Assembly: GCA_031553885.1 (NCBI GenBank)
Contig: JAVBKV010000010.1
Span: forward strand, 16,663 to 80,662
Origin: JAVBKV01 sp031553885
GTDB lineage: Bacteria; Bacteroidota; Bacteroidia; Bacteroidales; Azobacteroidaceae
Reading direction: 5' to 3'
Length of the DNA stretch: 64,000 nt
The translations under genes and the position numbers were made by a program. This document shows positions 52,831-60,378 of this stretch, one piece after another. The notes beneath the pieces were generated by a model. It was not told the DNA's origin, made no database searches, and saw only the letters and a program-made list of their open reading frames with translations. Position 1 is the stretch's first letter; every line of letters begins with the position of its first letter.

Positions 52831-54682
52831 CACAACCCCCTGGTCCTGGATTCCTACCTTGTATTTCGCGGAAGGACTCCCCTACGTGGCCGTCATGACC
52901 ATTTCGGTAATTTTGTACAAGCGCTTGGGTATTTCCAATACTGATATCGCTTTGTATACCAGCTGGCTTTACCTGCCCTGGGTCATCAAGCCCTTCTGGA
53001 GTCCGTTCGTGGATATGTTCAAAACCAAGCGCTGGTGGATTCTGATCATGCAACTCTTTATCGGAGCCGGATTGGCCGGGGTTGCCTTCATGATTCCGGC
53101 TCCTTTTTTCTTTCAGGCGACCCTGGCATTCTTCTGGCTGGTGGCGTTCAGTTCTGCAACACATGACATTGCTGCCGACGGATTTTATATGATTGCTCTC
53201 AACACCCACCATCAGGCCCTGTTTGTCGGTATCCGAAGTACTTTTTACCGGATCGCCTCAGTGACGGGACAAGGTTTGTTGATCGTACTGGCCGGTTGGT
53301 TGGAGTCTTCTACCGGCTTGGAACCTTTACAAATACAGGTTACTGCAAATCCGGACGCTCCCGCCTATACGGTATCACCGGATCCCGGCGAGCTACCTCA
53401 TGAGCTATCCGGAACATCCGCTTGTTTTCTTGCTTTTCCGGAAACCATAGTGTTAAATACAACTCCGATTCCTGCCGACAGTGCAGCTAAATTAAAAGCT
53501 TTTGCCCGGGAACAAAATCTACTCAATGGTTTTATTCCGGATCAGAAAACCCTTAAAACGGCCAACGACAGCCCGGGATCGTCCTGGTGGAGTGACCATG
53601 TATCCGGCCCGCTGGGAACCTGGATCCGGGTGCATTTGGGAGAACAAAAGAAGAAAGACGACCAGCCTGCGTTGGAAGGAAATATAGCTTTAGTACAGGT
53701 TCGATTGAGCCATCCGCCCGACTCCGGTCAAAAAAGGGTCCTGGTCCTTTCGCTTAAGAAAGGAGACAAGAGCATTTTTCCGGCAGGAAGTGACCGGTTT
53801 GAATTCACAGAATCCAACTGGAATAAACCGGTCTGGATTCCGTTTCAGTTGGATGCCAAACTGACTACAACGACACAGGCTACCTTTGAAGGATCGTCCG
53901 GAAATATCCCCCTGGCCTGGTCGATTACGTTCTTTATCATGGCCGGATTATTTCTGGCATTCTTCATTTATCACCGGTTTGCTTTACCACATCCCGAAGG
54001 AGATAAACCGGCAAATCAGGGTGGAGCCTCCGGTATTTTCAGTGAATTCATCCATACATTCAAAACCTTTTTTCAAAAGAAGCAGGTGCTTGCCGGAATC
54101 TTTTTCATGCTGACTTACCGCTTTGCCGAAGCTCAGCTCCTGAAGTTGGTTACGCCTTTTTTACTGGACTCCAAAGAGATCGGAGGACTGGGACTCACCA
54201 CCGGAGAGGTCGGATTGGTTTATGGTACGGTAGGAATTATCTGCCTCACTGTAGGGGGAATCATAGGAGGAATCGTCGCAGCGAAAGGAGGACTCAAAAA
54301 ATGGTTGTGGCCCATGGCGTTGAGTATGATCCTGACAGCTGCTACTTTTATGTACCTGGCGTATTTTCAACCCGAAAACATCTTGATTATCAACCTTTGT
54401 ATCGGACTGGAGCAATTAGGTTACGGATTCGGATTTACGGCCTACATAATGTACCTGATGTACTATGCCGATGGAGAACACAAGACCTCACATTATGCCA
54501 TCTGTACGGCATTTATGGCTCTGGGAATGATGCTCCCGGGAATGTTTGCAGGATGGATACAGGAACAATTAGGGTACAGCCGTTTTTTTGAATACGTCAT
54601 GATATGCAGCGTCATTCCTTTGATTGCGACAGCATTATTAAAGATCAATCCGGAGTTTGGGAAAGCGAAGAAAAAAGAATAA
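52817..54682 (+). CDS. AmpG/MurT-like MFS permease with large periplasmic insertion
   Basis: Inner-membrane transporter of the AmpG-related MFS branch that imports muropeptides or MurNAc. 621 residues. The N-terminal half (WIPTLYFAEGLPYVAVMTIS, SWLYLPWVIKPFWSPFVD, SATHDIAADGFYM) is AmpG-like. Between TM5 (~152-162) and TM6 (~364-387) lies a ~200-residue hydrophilic, beta-rich insertion, placed in the periplasm by the topology. TM7-12 follow from about 424. In some Bacteroidota a related transporter carries MurNAc next to murK and murQ, which fits here. Last gene of the rightward operon; its stop is 2 bases from the convergent namZ stop. Confidence 0.85.
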   Translation: MKKANTTPWSWIPTLYFAEGLPYVAVMTISVILYKRLGISNTDIALYTSWLYLPWVIKPFWSPFVDMFKTKRWWILIMQLFIGAGLAGVAFMIPAPFFFQATLAFFWLVAFSSATHDIAADGFYMIALNTHHQALFVGIRSTFYRIASVTGQGLLIVLAGWLESSTGLEPLQIQVTANPDAPAYTVSPDPGELPHELSGTSACFLAFPETIVLNTTPIPADSAAKLKAFAREQNLLNGFIPDQKTLKTANDSPGSSWWSDHVSGPLGTWIRVHLGEQKKKDDQPALEGNIALVQVRLSHPPDSGQKRVLVLSLKKGDKSIFPAGSDRFEFTESNWNKPVWIPFQLDAKLTTTTQATFEGSSGNIPLAWSITFFIMAGLFLAFFIYHRFALPHPEGDKPANQGGASGIFSEFIHTFKTFFQKKQVLAGIFFMLTYRFAEAQLLKLVTPFLLDSKEIGGLGLTTGEVGLVYGTVGIICLTVGGIIGGIVAAKGGLKKWLWPMALSMILTAATFMYLAYFQPENILIINLCIGLEQLGYGFGFTAYIMYLMYYADGEHKTSHYAICTAFMALGMMLPGMFAGWIQEQLGYSRFFEYVMICSVIPLIATALLKINPEFGKAKKKE

Positions 54683-54684
54683 GA

Positions 54685-55851
54685 TCATTCTGTATACAAC
54701 AAATAAGGTTTTCGTTGTTGCTTAAAATTCTCGACATCTGTTTTCCATCTGGACTTGATCTCATTGGCTGTTTTGCCGTCCCTGATCATTGTTCGTACAT
54801 AATCTGCTCCGGTCAGCTTTTCAAAAAAGGATGTAAAAAAACGGTCTCCCATTTTCAGGTTATTGTATGCATCGATCAGGTAATTCAGATTAATTCCTTC
54901 TTTCCGGATTGTCTCGTCCGGAATGGTCCTGAGATCAACGCCATAACAGGTTTGATTCAACAAAGGAGGATTTTTAGCTCCCGGGATACTTTTGGGCGTA
55001 AAAGAAAAAGGGCAGTTTTTCATCTCCGGATGCCCGTATACCTGAAAAGGAAAGGATGTTCCCCGTCCAAGGCTGACCACTGTTCCTTCAAAAAAACAGG
55101 TAGATGCATACAGGTAAACCGATTTCATATTCGGCAAGTTGGGAGAAGGGGCTACCGGCAATTGGTACAAAGTCCGGTGCGTATAGTTTTTGCAAGGAAC
55201 TACGGTCAGTTTACATTGCCTCCCCTGGGGAAGCCATTTTTCCCCATTGATCATCAAGGCCAGTTCACCCAGCGTCATCCCGTGAACCACCGGAAGGGGT
55301 AACCAACCAACTCCGGATTTATGTTTCATATCCAGAATGGGACCGTCCACATAGTAACCGTTGGGGTTGGGACGATCCAGAATAATCATTTCTTTTCCAT
55401 ATCCGGCGCAGGCATCCATCATTTTCATCATGGAGATGTAATACGTGTAGTACCTTAACCCGACATCCTGCATGTCAAAAAGGAGAATATCGAAAAGTTG
55501 CATGGAGGCTTTATCGGGTTTACCCGTATTACCTCCATACAACGACCGGATGAGAATGCCTGTTTTTTCATCCTTTTCACTGACAACATGCTCTCCTGCA
55601 TCCGCCTGCCCACGAAAGCCATGTTCGGGAGAAAAAATGATTGTAACCCGAAAGCCCGAGCGTTTCAATAAATCGACCAGATGCTCGTTATCCACCATCC
55701 CTGTGTGATTGGAAAACACAGCCACTTTTTTCCCTTTGATCAGGGGGAAGTAATCGGATGTACATTCCGCTCCGACTCGTACTTTTTCTTCCTGGGCATA
55801 CGTAAATACACAGGTAAAAAAACAGAAAAGGGAAAAAAGAAAAGTCTTCAT
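54685..55851 (-). CDS. namZ: NamZ-type exo-beta-N-acetylmuramidase (DUF1343, GH171)
   Basis: Releases MurNAc from the non-reducing end of peptidoglycan fragments outside the cytoplasm. 388 residues; signal peptide (FLFSLFCFFTCVFTYAQ). DUF1343 marks: KKVAVFSNHTGMVDNE, IFSPEHGFRGQADAGE, ILLFDMQDVGLRYYTYYISM, ILDRPNPNG, EGTVVSLGRGTSFPFQV. Starts 5 bases after the AIM24 gene. It supplies the substrate for the permease, kinase and MurQ nearby. Confidence 0.92.
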   Translation of the reverse strand: MKTFLFSLFCFFTCVFTYAQEEKVRVGAECTSDYFPLIKGKKVAVFSNHTGMVDNEHLVDLLKRSGFRVTIIFSPEHGFRGQADAGEHVVSEKDEKTGILIRSLYGGNTGKPDKASMQLFDILLFDMQDVGLRYYTYYISMMKMMDACAGYGKEMIILDRPNPNGYYVDGPILDMKHKSGVGWLPLPVVHGMTLGELALMINGEKWLPQGRQCKLTVVPCKNYTHRTLYQLPVAPSPNLPNMKSVYLYASTCFFEGTVVSLGRGTSFPFQVYGHPEMKNCPFSFTPKSIPGAKNPPLLNQTCYGVDLRTIPDETIRKEGINLNYLIDAYNNLKMGDRFFTSFFEKLTGADYVRTMIRDGKTANEIKSRWKTDVENFKQQRKPYLLYTE

Positions 55852-55856
55852 CTGAA

Positions 55857-56549
55857 TTATTCGTTGGTTTCGTACGTTTCTTCGTAAGGTTGAACAATGA
55901 CCCAGCCCTCGCCTTCGAATTTCATCTGGAAACTTTCACCCGAACCTCTTCCGATGAATGTTTTGAAAGAAACATCCGTTTTCAGACTCGGAGCCAGGTT
56001 TCCAGACCAGGCTACCGTAGCATTGGGATCCGTATATACAGGCTTTCCGGGTTTAACGAGCAGGGTCAATGGCGTTCCGTGGGAAGTCAAAGCAATGTGC
56101 CCTGTTCCGCTTAGACTTACCTGAAAAAGTCCTCCTCCCATCATACCCGCAACACTTTTCATCATCCGGATATCGGATTTGACAGATTCTTCGTGAGCCA
56201 GCACATCGTTACCGTTGATATGAATGGTTTCGTTTTCCAGGTAGAGGATGCGTACCTTCTTGCCGCAATCAGCCACATAAACCCGTCCTGTTCCCCTTGC
56301 TTTCATCATAGATGTACCCTCTCCACTGACTGCTTTCTTTATCATATTGGCCACTCCCTTGCTGAACATGCCTTCTCTTTCGAATTTGATCTCTCCATCG
56401 TAAGCGACCATAGCTCCTTTTTTAATGATCATGGTTTGGTTACGAATGTTCAGTTCCAACAGATAGTCTGTTTCAAGTTCAAATAAACCGTTTTTGGATT
56501 CTTTCTGGGCCGTTTCTTCAATGAATGATTGAATTGAAAATTTGTTCAT
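55857..56549 (-). CDS. AIM24-family protein
   Basis: 230 residues, no signal peptide or membrane segment. Beta-rich AIM24/TRAP-like fold with glycine-rich turns: IIKKGAMVAYDGEIKFERE, ARGTGRVYVADCGKKVRILYL, GTGHIALTSHGTPLTLLV and FEGEGWVIVQPYEE. Bacterial members have no established function; the mitochondrial homologue affects inner-membrane organisation. It leads a two-gene operon with namZ (5-base gap) under a good promoter. Why it is paired with a muramidase is not clear. Confidence 0.85.
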   Translation of the reverse strand: MNKFSIQSFIEETAQKESKNGLFELETDYLLELNIRNQTMIIKKGAMVAYDGEIKFEREGMFSKGVANMIKKAVSGEGTSMMKARGTGRVYVADCGKKVRILYLENETIHINGNDVLAHEESVKSDIRMMKSVAGMMGGGLFQVSLSGTGHIALTSHGTPLTLLVKPGKPVYTDPNATVAWSGNLAPSLKTDVSFKTFIGRGSGESFQMKFEGEGWVIVQPYEETYETNE

Positions 56550-56598
56550 AAATTATCTTTTATTAAAAAGTGAGTGCCAGCATTGTTTTCAGGTGTTG

Positions 56599-56629
56599 CA
56601 AAACTACTATTTTCATAAGAAATAATCAA
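56599..56629 (-). promoter_or_regulatory. Promoter of AIM24-namZ operon
   Basis: Minus strand: TTG (56629-56627), 20 bases, TAGTTTTG (56606-56599). Leader of about 43 bases. Confidence 0.65.
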
Positions 56630-56641
56630 TTCTTACGCCAT

Positions 56642-56657
56642 CGTTTTTATAAAAACG
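56642..56657. promoter_or_regulatory. Perfect 16-bp palindrome between divergent promoters
   Basis: CGTTTTTATAAAAACG reads the same on both strands. It overlaps the -33 position of the epimerase promoter and lies 13 bases upstream of the AIM24-namZ -33 element. It is a candidate operator for both. Confidence 0.45.
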
Positions 56658-56668
56658 GCTGAATATTG

Positions 56669-56676
56669 TACTTTTG
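56669..56676 (+). promoter_or_regulatory. -7 element of the dipeptide epimerase promoter
   Basis: TACTTTTG, 37 bases before ATG 56714. The -33 position falls in the T-run of the palindrome, not a true TTG. It rules out the longer frame from 56666. Confidence 0.5.
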
Positions 56677-56713
56677 TAACCGCATTCGAATTTTGAAACA
56701 AGAAACTATTCTT

Positions 56714-57742
56714 ATGAAATTATCCTGGAAACCATATCAACTGCAACTGAAGCATGTGTTTACACTGGCAAATTCTTCACGCAGTACAACCCCAATTATT
56801 TTGACACAGATCGAATACGAAGGTTTAACCGGATACGGGGAAGCCTCACTGCCTCCTTATTTAGCAGAAACCCAAGCCTCTGTGATAAAATTTCTGAAGA
56901 AAGTCGATTTGTCTCAGTTCAATGATCCCATGCAGTTGGATGAGATTATCACTTATATCGACCGGATTGGCAAAAATAATACGGCAGCCAAAGCTGCAGT
57001 CGACATTGCTCTTCATGACCTTACCGGAAAAATAATGCAGAAACCCTGGCATCAACTCTGGGGGCTGAACAAATCGGATGCTCCCGATACTACCTTTACC
57101 ATCGGAATCGATACGGAGGAAATTGTCAGGCAGAAAACAAAAGAAGTGGCTTCCGATTTCAATATTCTTAAAGTCAAACTGGGCCGGGATACCGACAAAC
57201 AGATGATTGAAGCAATCCGTACGGTAACGGATCTACCAGTCGCTGTGGATGCCAATCAGGGCTGGACGGATAAACACCAGGCGTTGGAAATGATCCATTG
57301 GTTGAAAGAAAAGGGAGTCGTCATGGTCGAACAACCTCTCCCCAAACACGACCTGGACGGAAATGCTTTTGTTACCCAACACAGCCCGTTACCCACTTTT
57401 GCAGATGAGTCGGTTCAACGACTTTCTGATATTGAACGGATCAAAGGAGCCTTTTCCGGAATCAACATTAAATTAATGAAATGCACCGGCATGAATGAAG
57501 CCCGGAAAATGGTAGAAAAAGCCCGCTCACTGGGTATGAAAGTAATGCTGGGTTGTATGACCGAAACTTCCTGTGCGATTTCTGCTGCCGCCCAACTATC
57601 TCCAGCCGTCGATTTTGCGGATCTCGACGGAGCCCTGCTGATCAGTAATGATTGTTTTTCCGGAGTTAAAATAGAAAAAGGAAAAATAATATTGAATGAC
57701 CGACCGGGGATTGGGGTGGAAGAGTTAAAAATTAAAAGTTAA
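56714..57742 (+). CDS. Enolase-superfamily dipeptide epimerase (L-Ala-D/L-Glu type)
   Basis: Converts murein-derived L-Ala-D-Glu to L-Ala-L-Glu so that the peptide can be reused. 342 residues from ATG 56714 (MKLSWKPYQLQLKHVF). Muconate-lactonizing-type motifs: catalytic Lys pair in NILKVKLGRD, metal ligands in AVDANQGW, MVEQPLPK and FADESV, second catalytic Lys in INIKLMKCTG, and GCMTETSCAIS. Substrate is inferred from family and the surrounding cell-wall salvage genes; other dipeptide specificities occur. The C-terminal tail (ELKIKS) is encoded by a copy of the dispersed AT-rich repeat. Confidence 0.88.
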   Translation: MKLSWKPYQLQLKHVFTLANSSRSTTPIILTQIEYEGLTGYGEASLPPYLAETQASVIKFLKKVDLSQFNDPMQLDEIITYIDRIGKNNTAAKAAVDIALHDLTGKIMQKPWHQLWGLNKSDAPDTTFTIGIDTEEIVRQKTKEVASDFNILKVKLGRDTDKQMIEAIRTVTDLPVAVDANQGWTDKHQALEMIHWLKEKGVVMVEQPLPKHDLDGNAFVTQHSPLPTFADESVQRLSDIERIKGAFSGINIKLMKCTGMNEARKMVEKARSLGMKVMLGCMTETSCAISAAAQLSPAVDFADLDGALLISNDCFSGVKIEKGKIILNDRPGIGVEELKIKS

Positions 57743-57767
57743 AAATGAAGAATGAAGAATTAAATTT
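57724..57767. repeat. Dispersed AT-rich repeat, copy D
   Basis: GTTAAAAATTAAAAGTT followed by AAAAATGAAGAATGAAGAAT-type sequence. It covers the last codons and stop of the epimerase gene and the gap to the cmk terminator. Confidence 0.6.
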
Positions 57768-57776
57768 AATCATTCT

Positions 57777-57810
57777 AAAAATGTTCAGGGTTCTGTTCTT
57801 TTTCTGAACA
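57777..57810 (-). terminator. Intrinsic terminator of cmk
   Basis: On the minus strand TGTTCAG (57810-57804) pairs with CTGAACA (57788-57782), followed by TTTTT (57781-57777). The cmk stop codon lies inside the hairpin. Confidence 0.6.
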
Positions 57811-58474
57811 GGTCCAGCAACCACTGGTTTTGTTCTGCGATTGTAATATCCGAATTATCCAGGACAACGGCATCCTCCGCTTGCTTCAACGGTCCGTCCT
57901 TGCGATTGGAATCAATAAAATCCCGATCATTAACATTTTTTAACACCTCTTCGAAAGTGGTCGTTTCTCCTTTAACCATCAACTCATCGAGCCTGCGTTG
58001 TGCCCGGACTTCCGGGCGTGCCGTAACAAAAACTTTCAATTCGGCATCCGGAAAAATAACTGTTCCGACGTCACGACCATCCATGACAATTCCTTTTTCT
58101 TTTCCCATTGCCTGTTGCTGAGCAACCAATGCTTTCCGGACAAACCCGACAGCAGCTACCGGACTCACCTTATTGGCGACATCCATACTCCGGATAAGAG
58201 ATTCTACATTTTCTCCGTTCAGAAATGTATCGGAGCGTCCGGTACTTTCATTGAACCGGAACGAAATATGAATCTCGTCCATGGCTTTCGTCAATGCTTC
58301 CAGATTCAACTGTTCTCCCTGAAAAAAAGAATGCCGGATGCTGTACAAAGTCACGGCACGATACATAGCTCCGGTATCAATGTATTCATATCCGATTGAT
58401 TTGGCCAGGTCTTTGGCCATGGTACTTTTTCCACAGGAAGAATGTCCGTCGATCGCTATAATGATTTTTTTCAT
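57785..58474 (-). CDS. cmk: Cytidylate kinase
   Basis: Phosphorylates CMP and dCMP with ATP in nucleotide salvage. 229 residues. P-loop GHSSCGKST at 10-18, the CMP-binding YIDTGAMYRAVTLY, GIVMDGRDVGTVIFPDAELK and the lid Arg residues in ARPEVRAQRRLDEL. It starts 9 bases after porQ and is presumably cotranscribed with it. Confidence 0.96.
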   Translation of the reverse strand: MKKIIIAIDGHSSCGKSTMAKDLAKSIGYEYIDTGAMYRAVTLYSIRHSFFQGEQLNLEALTKAMDEIHISFRFNESTGRSDTFLNGENVESLIRSMDVANKVSPVAAVGFVRKALVAQQQAMGKEKGIVMDGRDVGTVIFPDAELKVFVTARPEVRAQRRLDELMVKGETTTFEEVLKNVNDRDFIDSNRKDGPLKQAEDAVVLDNSDITIAEQNQWLLDLFRKRTEP

Positions 58475-58483
58475 ACGTATATT

Positions 58484-59467
58484 TTATAACTTCATTTCTG
58501 CAAATGAGGTAGTTAAACTAATCATGAAAGAAGTGGCCCCAGGATGATACTGCCCCACTGAACATCCAACCTGGAAGGCTTTTACCTTTAATCCGGCTCC
58601 GATAGAAAATCCGGCCATCTTGTTTCCCTCCTGTAATTTCATATCTGCTCCCCTCTTCACATTATATCCCACAGCAATCCAAAGGTTGTCCGAAGGAATA
58701 AAATCAACACCTAATACCAGATGTTTTCCGAATGTGGTAAGAAAAGGATCTTCCTCTCCGTTCGGGTTTTCAAATTTCCATTGGTTAAAATACATTCCGG
58801 TCACCGAAAACCGGATGGGGGCATGCGCCAATCGCTTGGAAAACCCCAGGCGGATATCCCAGGGCATGGCTCCGGACTCTTCATCGTAAGCCTTAATCTG
58901 ACGCCCGAGGTTTTTACCGACCAGTCCGATCGAAAAATCCTTCTCCCGGTTATAATAGCTGAGGCCGAGATCAACACCCAAACCGATTGCCGTATACTGG
59001 TCATAGGCTGAATAAACAAATTTAGCAGCCACACCTCCACGGATCCGGTCCGTCAGGTCCCTTGAAAAAAAAGCATTCGCGCAAAGATCGCTCCCCGAAA
59101 GATCTCCGACAATGGTCTGATCTTCCCAGGTCTCTTTCATGTTTCCGTAATTGGAATAATTAACCCCGAGTCCCCAGGCGCTCCGGTCTCCCAGGGCCTT
59201 CGCAAAAGTAACGCTTCCCATTCCGATGTCCGCGATATAAGACAAATAGTTCAGGTTGAGTTCAAGATCCATCTCCGGCCCTAAAAAACCGGGATTCTGA
59301 TAAATCAGCGAAATATCGTTTTCGATAACGGAAACGTTAGTTCCTCCCAACGCTGCAGCCCGTGCCGATGCAGGCAACTGCAAAAAATCGAAACTGGATT
59401 TTCCTTCTTGCGCAAAAACGGATGAGGTAAAATATAGTAGAATGCCTATTAAAATGCGTTGTCTCAT
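58484..59467 (-). CDS. porQ: Type IX secretion system protein PorQ
   Basis: Outer-membrane barrel associated with the type IX secretion system of Bacteroidota (PorV/PorQ family). 327 residues; signal peptide ends SSVFAQ. Characteristic N-terminus FLQLPASARAAALGGTNVSV and DISLIYQNPGFL, then FadL-like strands (FSIGLVGKNLGRQIKAY, LVLGVDFIPSDNLWIAVGYN). It has a good promoter and is followed by cmk. No other T9SS component is in the window. Confidence 0.9.
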   Translation of the reverse strand: MRQRILIGILLYFTSSVFAQEGKSSFDFLQLPASARAAALGGTNVSVIENDISLIYQNPGFLGPEMDLELNLNYLSYIADIGMGSVTFAKALGDRSAWGLGVNYSNYGNMKETWEDQTIVGDLSGSDLCANAFFSRDLTDRIRGGVAAKFVYSAYDQYTAIGLGVDLGLSYYNREKDFSIGLVGKNLGRQIKAYDEESGAMPWDIRLGFSKRLAHAPIRFSVTGMYFNQWKFENPNGEEDPFLTTFGKHLVLGVDFIPSDNLWIAVGYNVKRGADMKLQEGNKMAGFSIGAGLKVKAFQVGCSVGQYHPGATSFMISLTTSFAEMKL

Positions 59468-59486
59468 GTTTTTTTGAATGATATCG

Positions 59487-59518
59487 CAAATATACGGATT
59501 TACTTGCTAATAATACAA
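59487..59518 (-). promoter_or_regulatory. Promoter of porQ-cmk
   Basis: Minus strand: TTG (59518-59516), 21 bases, TATATTTG (59494-59487), 20 bases before the porQ ATG. Confidence 0.65.
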
Positions 59519-59559
59519 ACGTATAAATCGCCAAAAAGGTATATAAATCAGCATTTTTT

Positions 59560-59592
59560 TTGTACCGGCCCATGAAAAGAATTGTATCTTTG
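59560..59592 (+). promoter_or_regulatory. Promoter of the TonB gene
   Basis: TTG (59560-59562), 22 bases, TATCTTTG (59585-59592). Transcription would start near 59598, so translation must begin at ATG 59611. Confidence 0.6.
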
Positions 59593-59610
59593 CGTTCAGT
59601 ATACCGCTTT

Positions 59611-60324
59611 ATGGAAGTTAAAAAGACACCACGGGCCGATCTGGAAAATGAGCGAACAACCTTCCTCCTCCTGGGGTTTATCGTCGCTTTATCCATACTG
59701 TTTGTCGTTCTGGAATGGCAAACAAAGGATGTGTTGGAACTTACCGAAGCCGAACTCAATCGTCTTTTTATTGAAGAGGAAATTGAATTATCAGGTACAG
59801 AAATCCTGTTACCTCTTCCTGCCGAACCGGAAATAACAGAGCCCCCGACTCTACCACAACCTCAGGCAGTCCTGGAAGACTTCAATCCGGTAGAGAATAC
59901 CCAAGACATTCCCCAACCTTCTGAAATCGATTCTGCCAAAGAAAAACCGCAGGAAAATGCAATTGCAGAACAGGTACCGAAAACCCAGGAACAATCGAAA
60001 ACCAATGAGGAAGTCGTAACCGATGCAGAAATAAAACCTGAATTTCCGGGAGGACACTCCGCCATGCTACGTTTCATTTATACCCATCTCCAGTACCCTC
60101 AGGCTGCAATAAAACAACGCATACAGGGAAAAGTAATCTGCTCTTTTATCATCAATAAAGACGGAAGCATTTCCGACATACGACTGGAAAAAGGGGTTTA
60201 TATATTTCTGGATGATGAGGCCATACGTGTCATAAAAACAATGCCTTCCTGGAAACCGGGTACTACCAACGGCAAGCCGGTAAGGTACAGGTATTACCTT
60301 CCCCTGCTTTTCCGGCTCCGGTAA
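59611..60324 (+). CDS. TonB-family energy transducer
   Basis: Couples the inner-membrane proton gradient (via ExbBD) to TonB-dependent receptors. 237 residues from ATG 59611 (MEVKKTPRADLENERTTF), decided by the promoter. Order: short cytoplasmic tail, one membrane segment (~17-35, LLLGFIVALSILFVVLEW), a Pro/Glu-rich periplasmic linker (~60-145), then the TonB C-terminal domain with the Bacteroidota motif PEFPGGHSAM, QYPQAAIKQRIQGKVICSF and PSWKPGTTNGKPVRYRY. exbBD are not adjacent. It may serve the receptors elsewhere in this window. Confidence 0.92.
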   Translation: MEVKKTPRADLENERTTFLLLGFIVALSILFVVLEWQTKDVLELTEAELNRLFIEEEIELSGTEILLPLPAEPEITEPPTLPQPQAVLEDFNPVENTQDIPQPSEIDSAKEKPQENAIAEQVPKTQEQSKTNEEVVTDAEIKPEFPGGHSAMLRFIYTHLQYPQAAIKQRIQGKVICSFIINKDGSISDIRLEKGVYIFLDDEAIRVIKTMPSWKPGTTNGKPVRYRYYLPLLFRLR

Positions 60325-60330
60325 TTAAAT

Positions 60331-60361
60331 TTGCTTACTCCAAATAAATACCCTACTTTTG
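60331..60361 (+). promoter_or_regulatory. Promoter of the polyprenyl synthase operon
   Basis: TTG (60331-60333), 20 bases, TACTTTTG (60354-60361), 17 bases before the ATG. Confidence 0.7.
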
Positions 60362-60378
60362 GGTGAAAATCAACAATC

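Noticed and set aside
54604..55302. 232-codon plus-strand frame opposite namZ
   Set aside because: Overlaps namZ and the end of the permease gene; composition is Cys-, Phe- and Arg-rich, as expected of a shadow.
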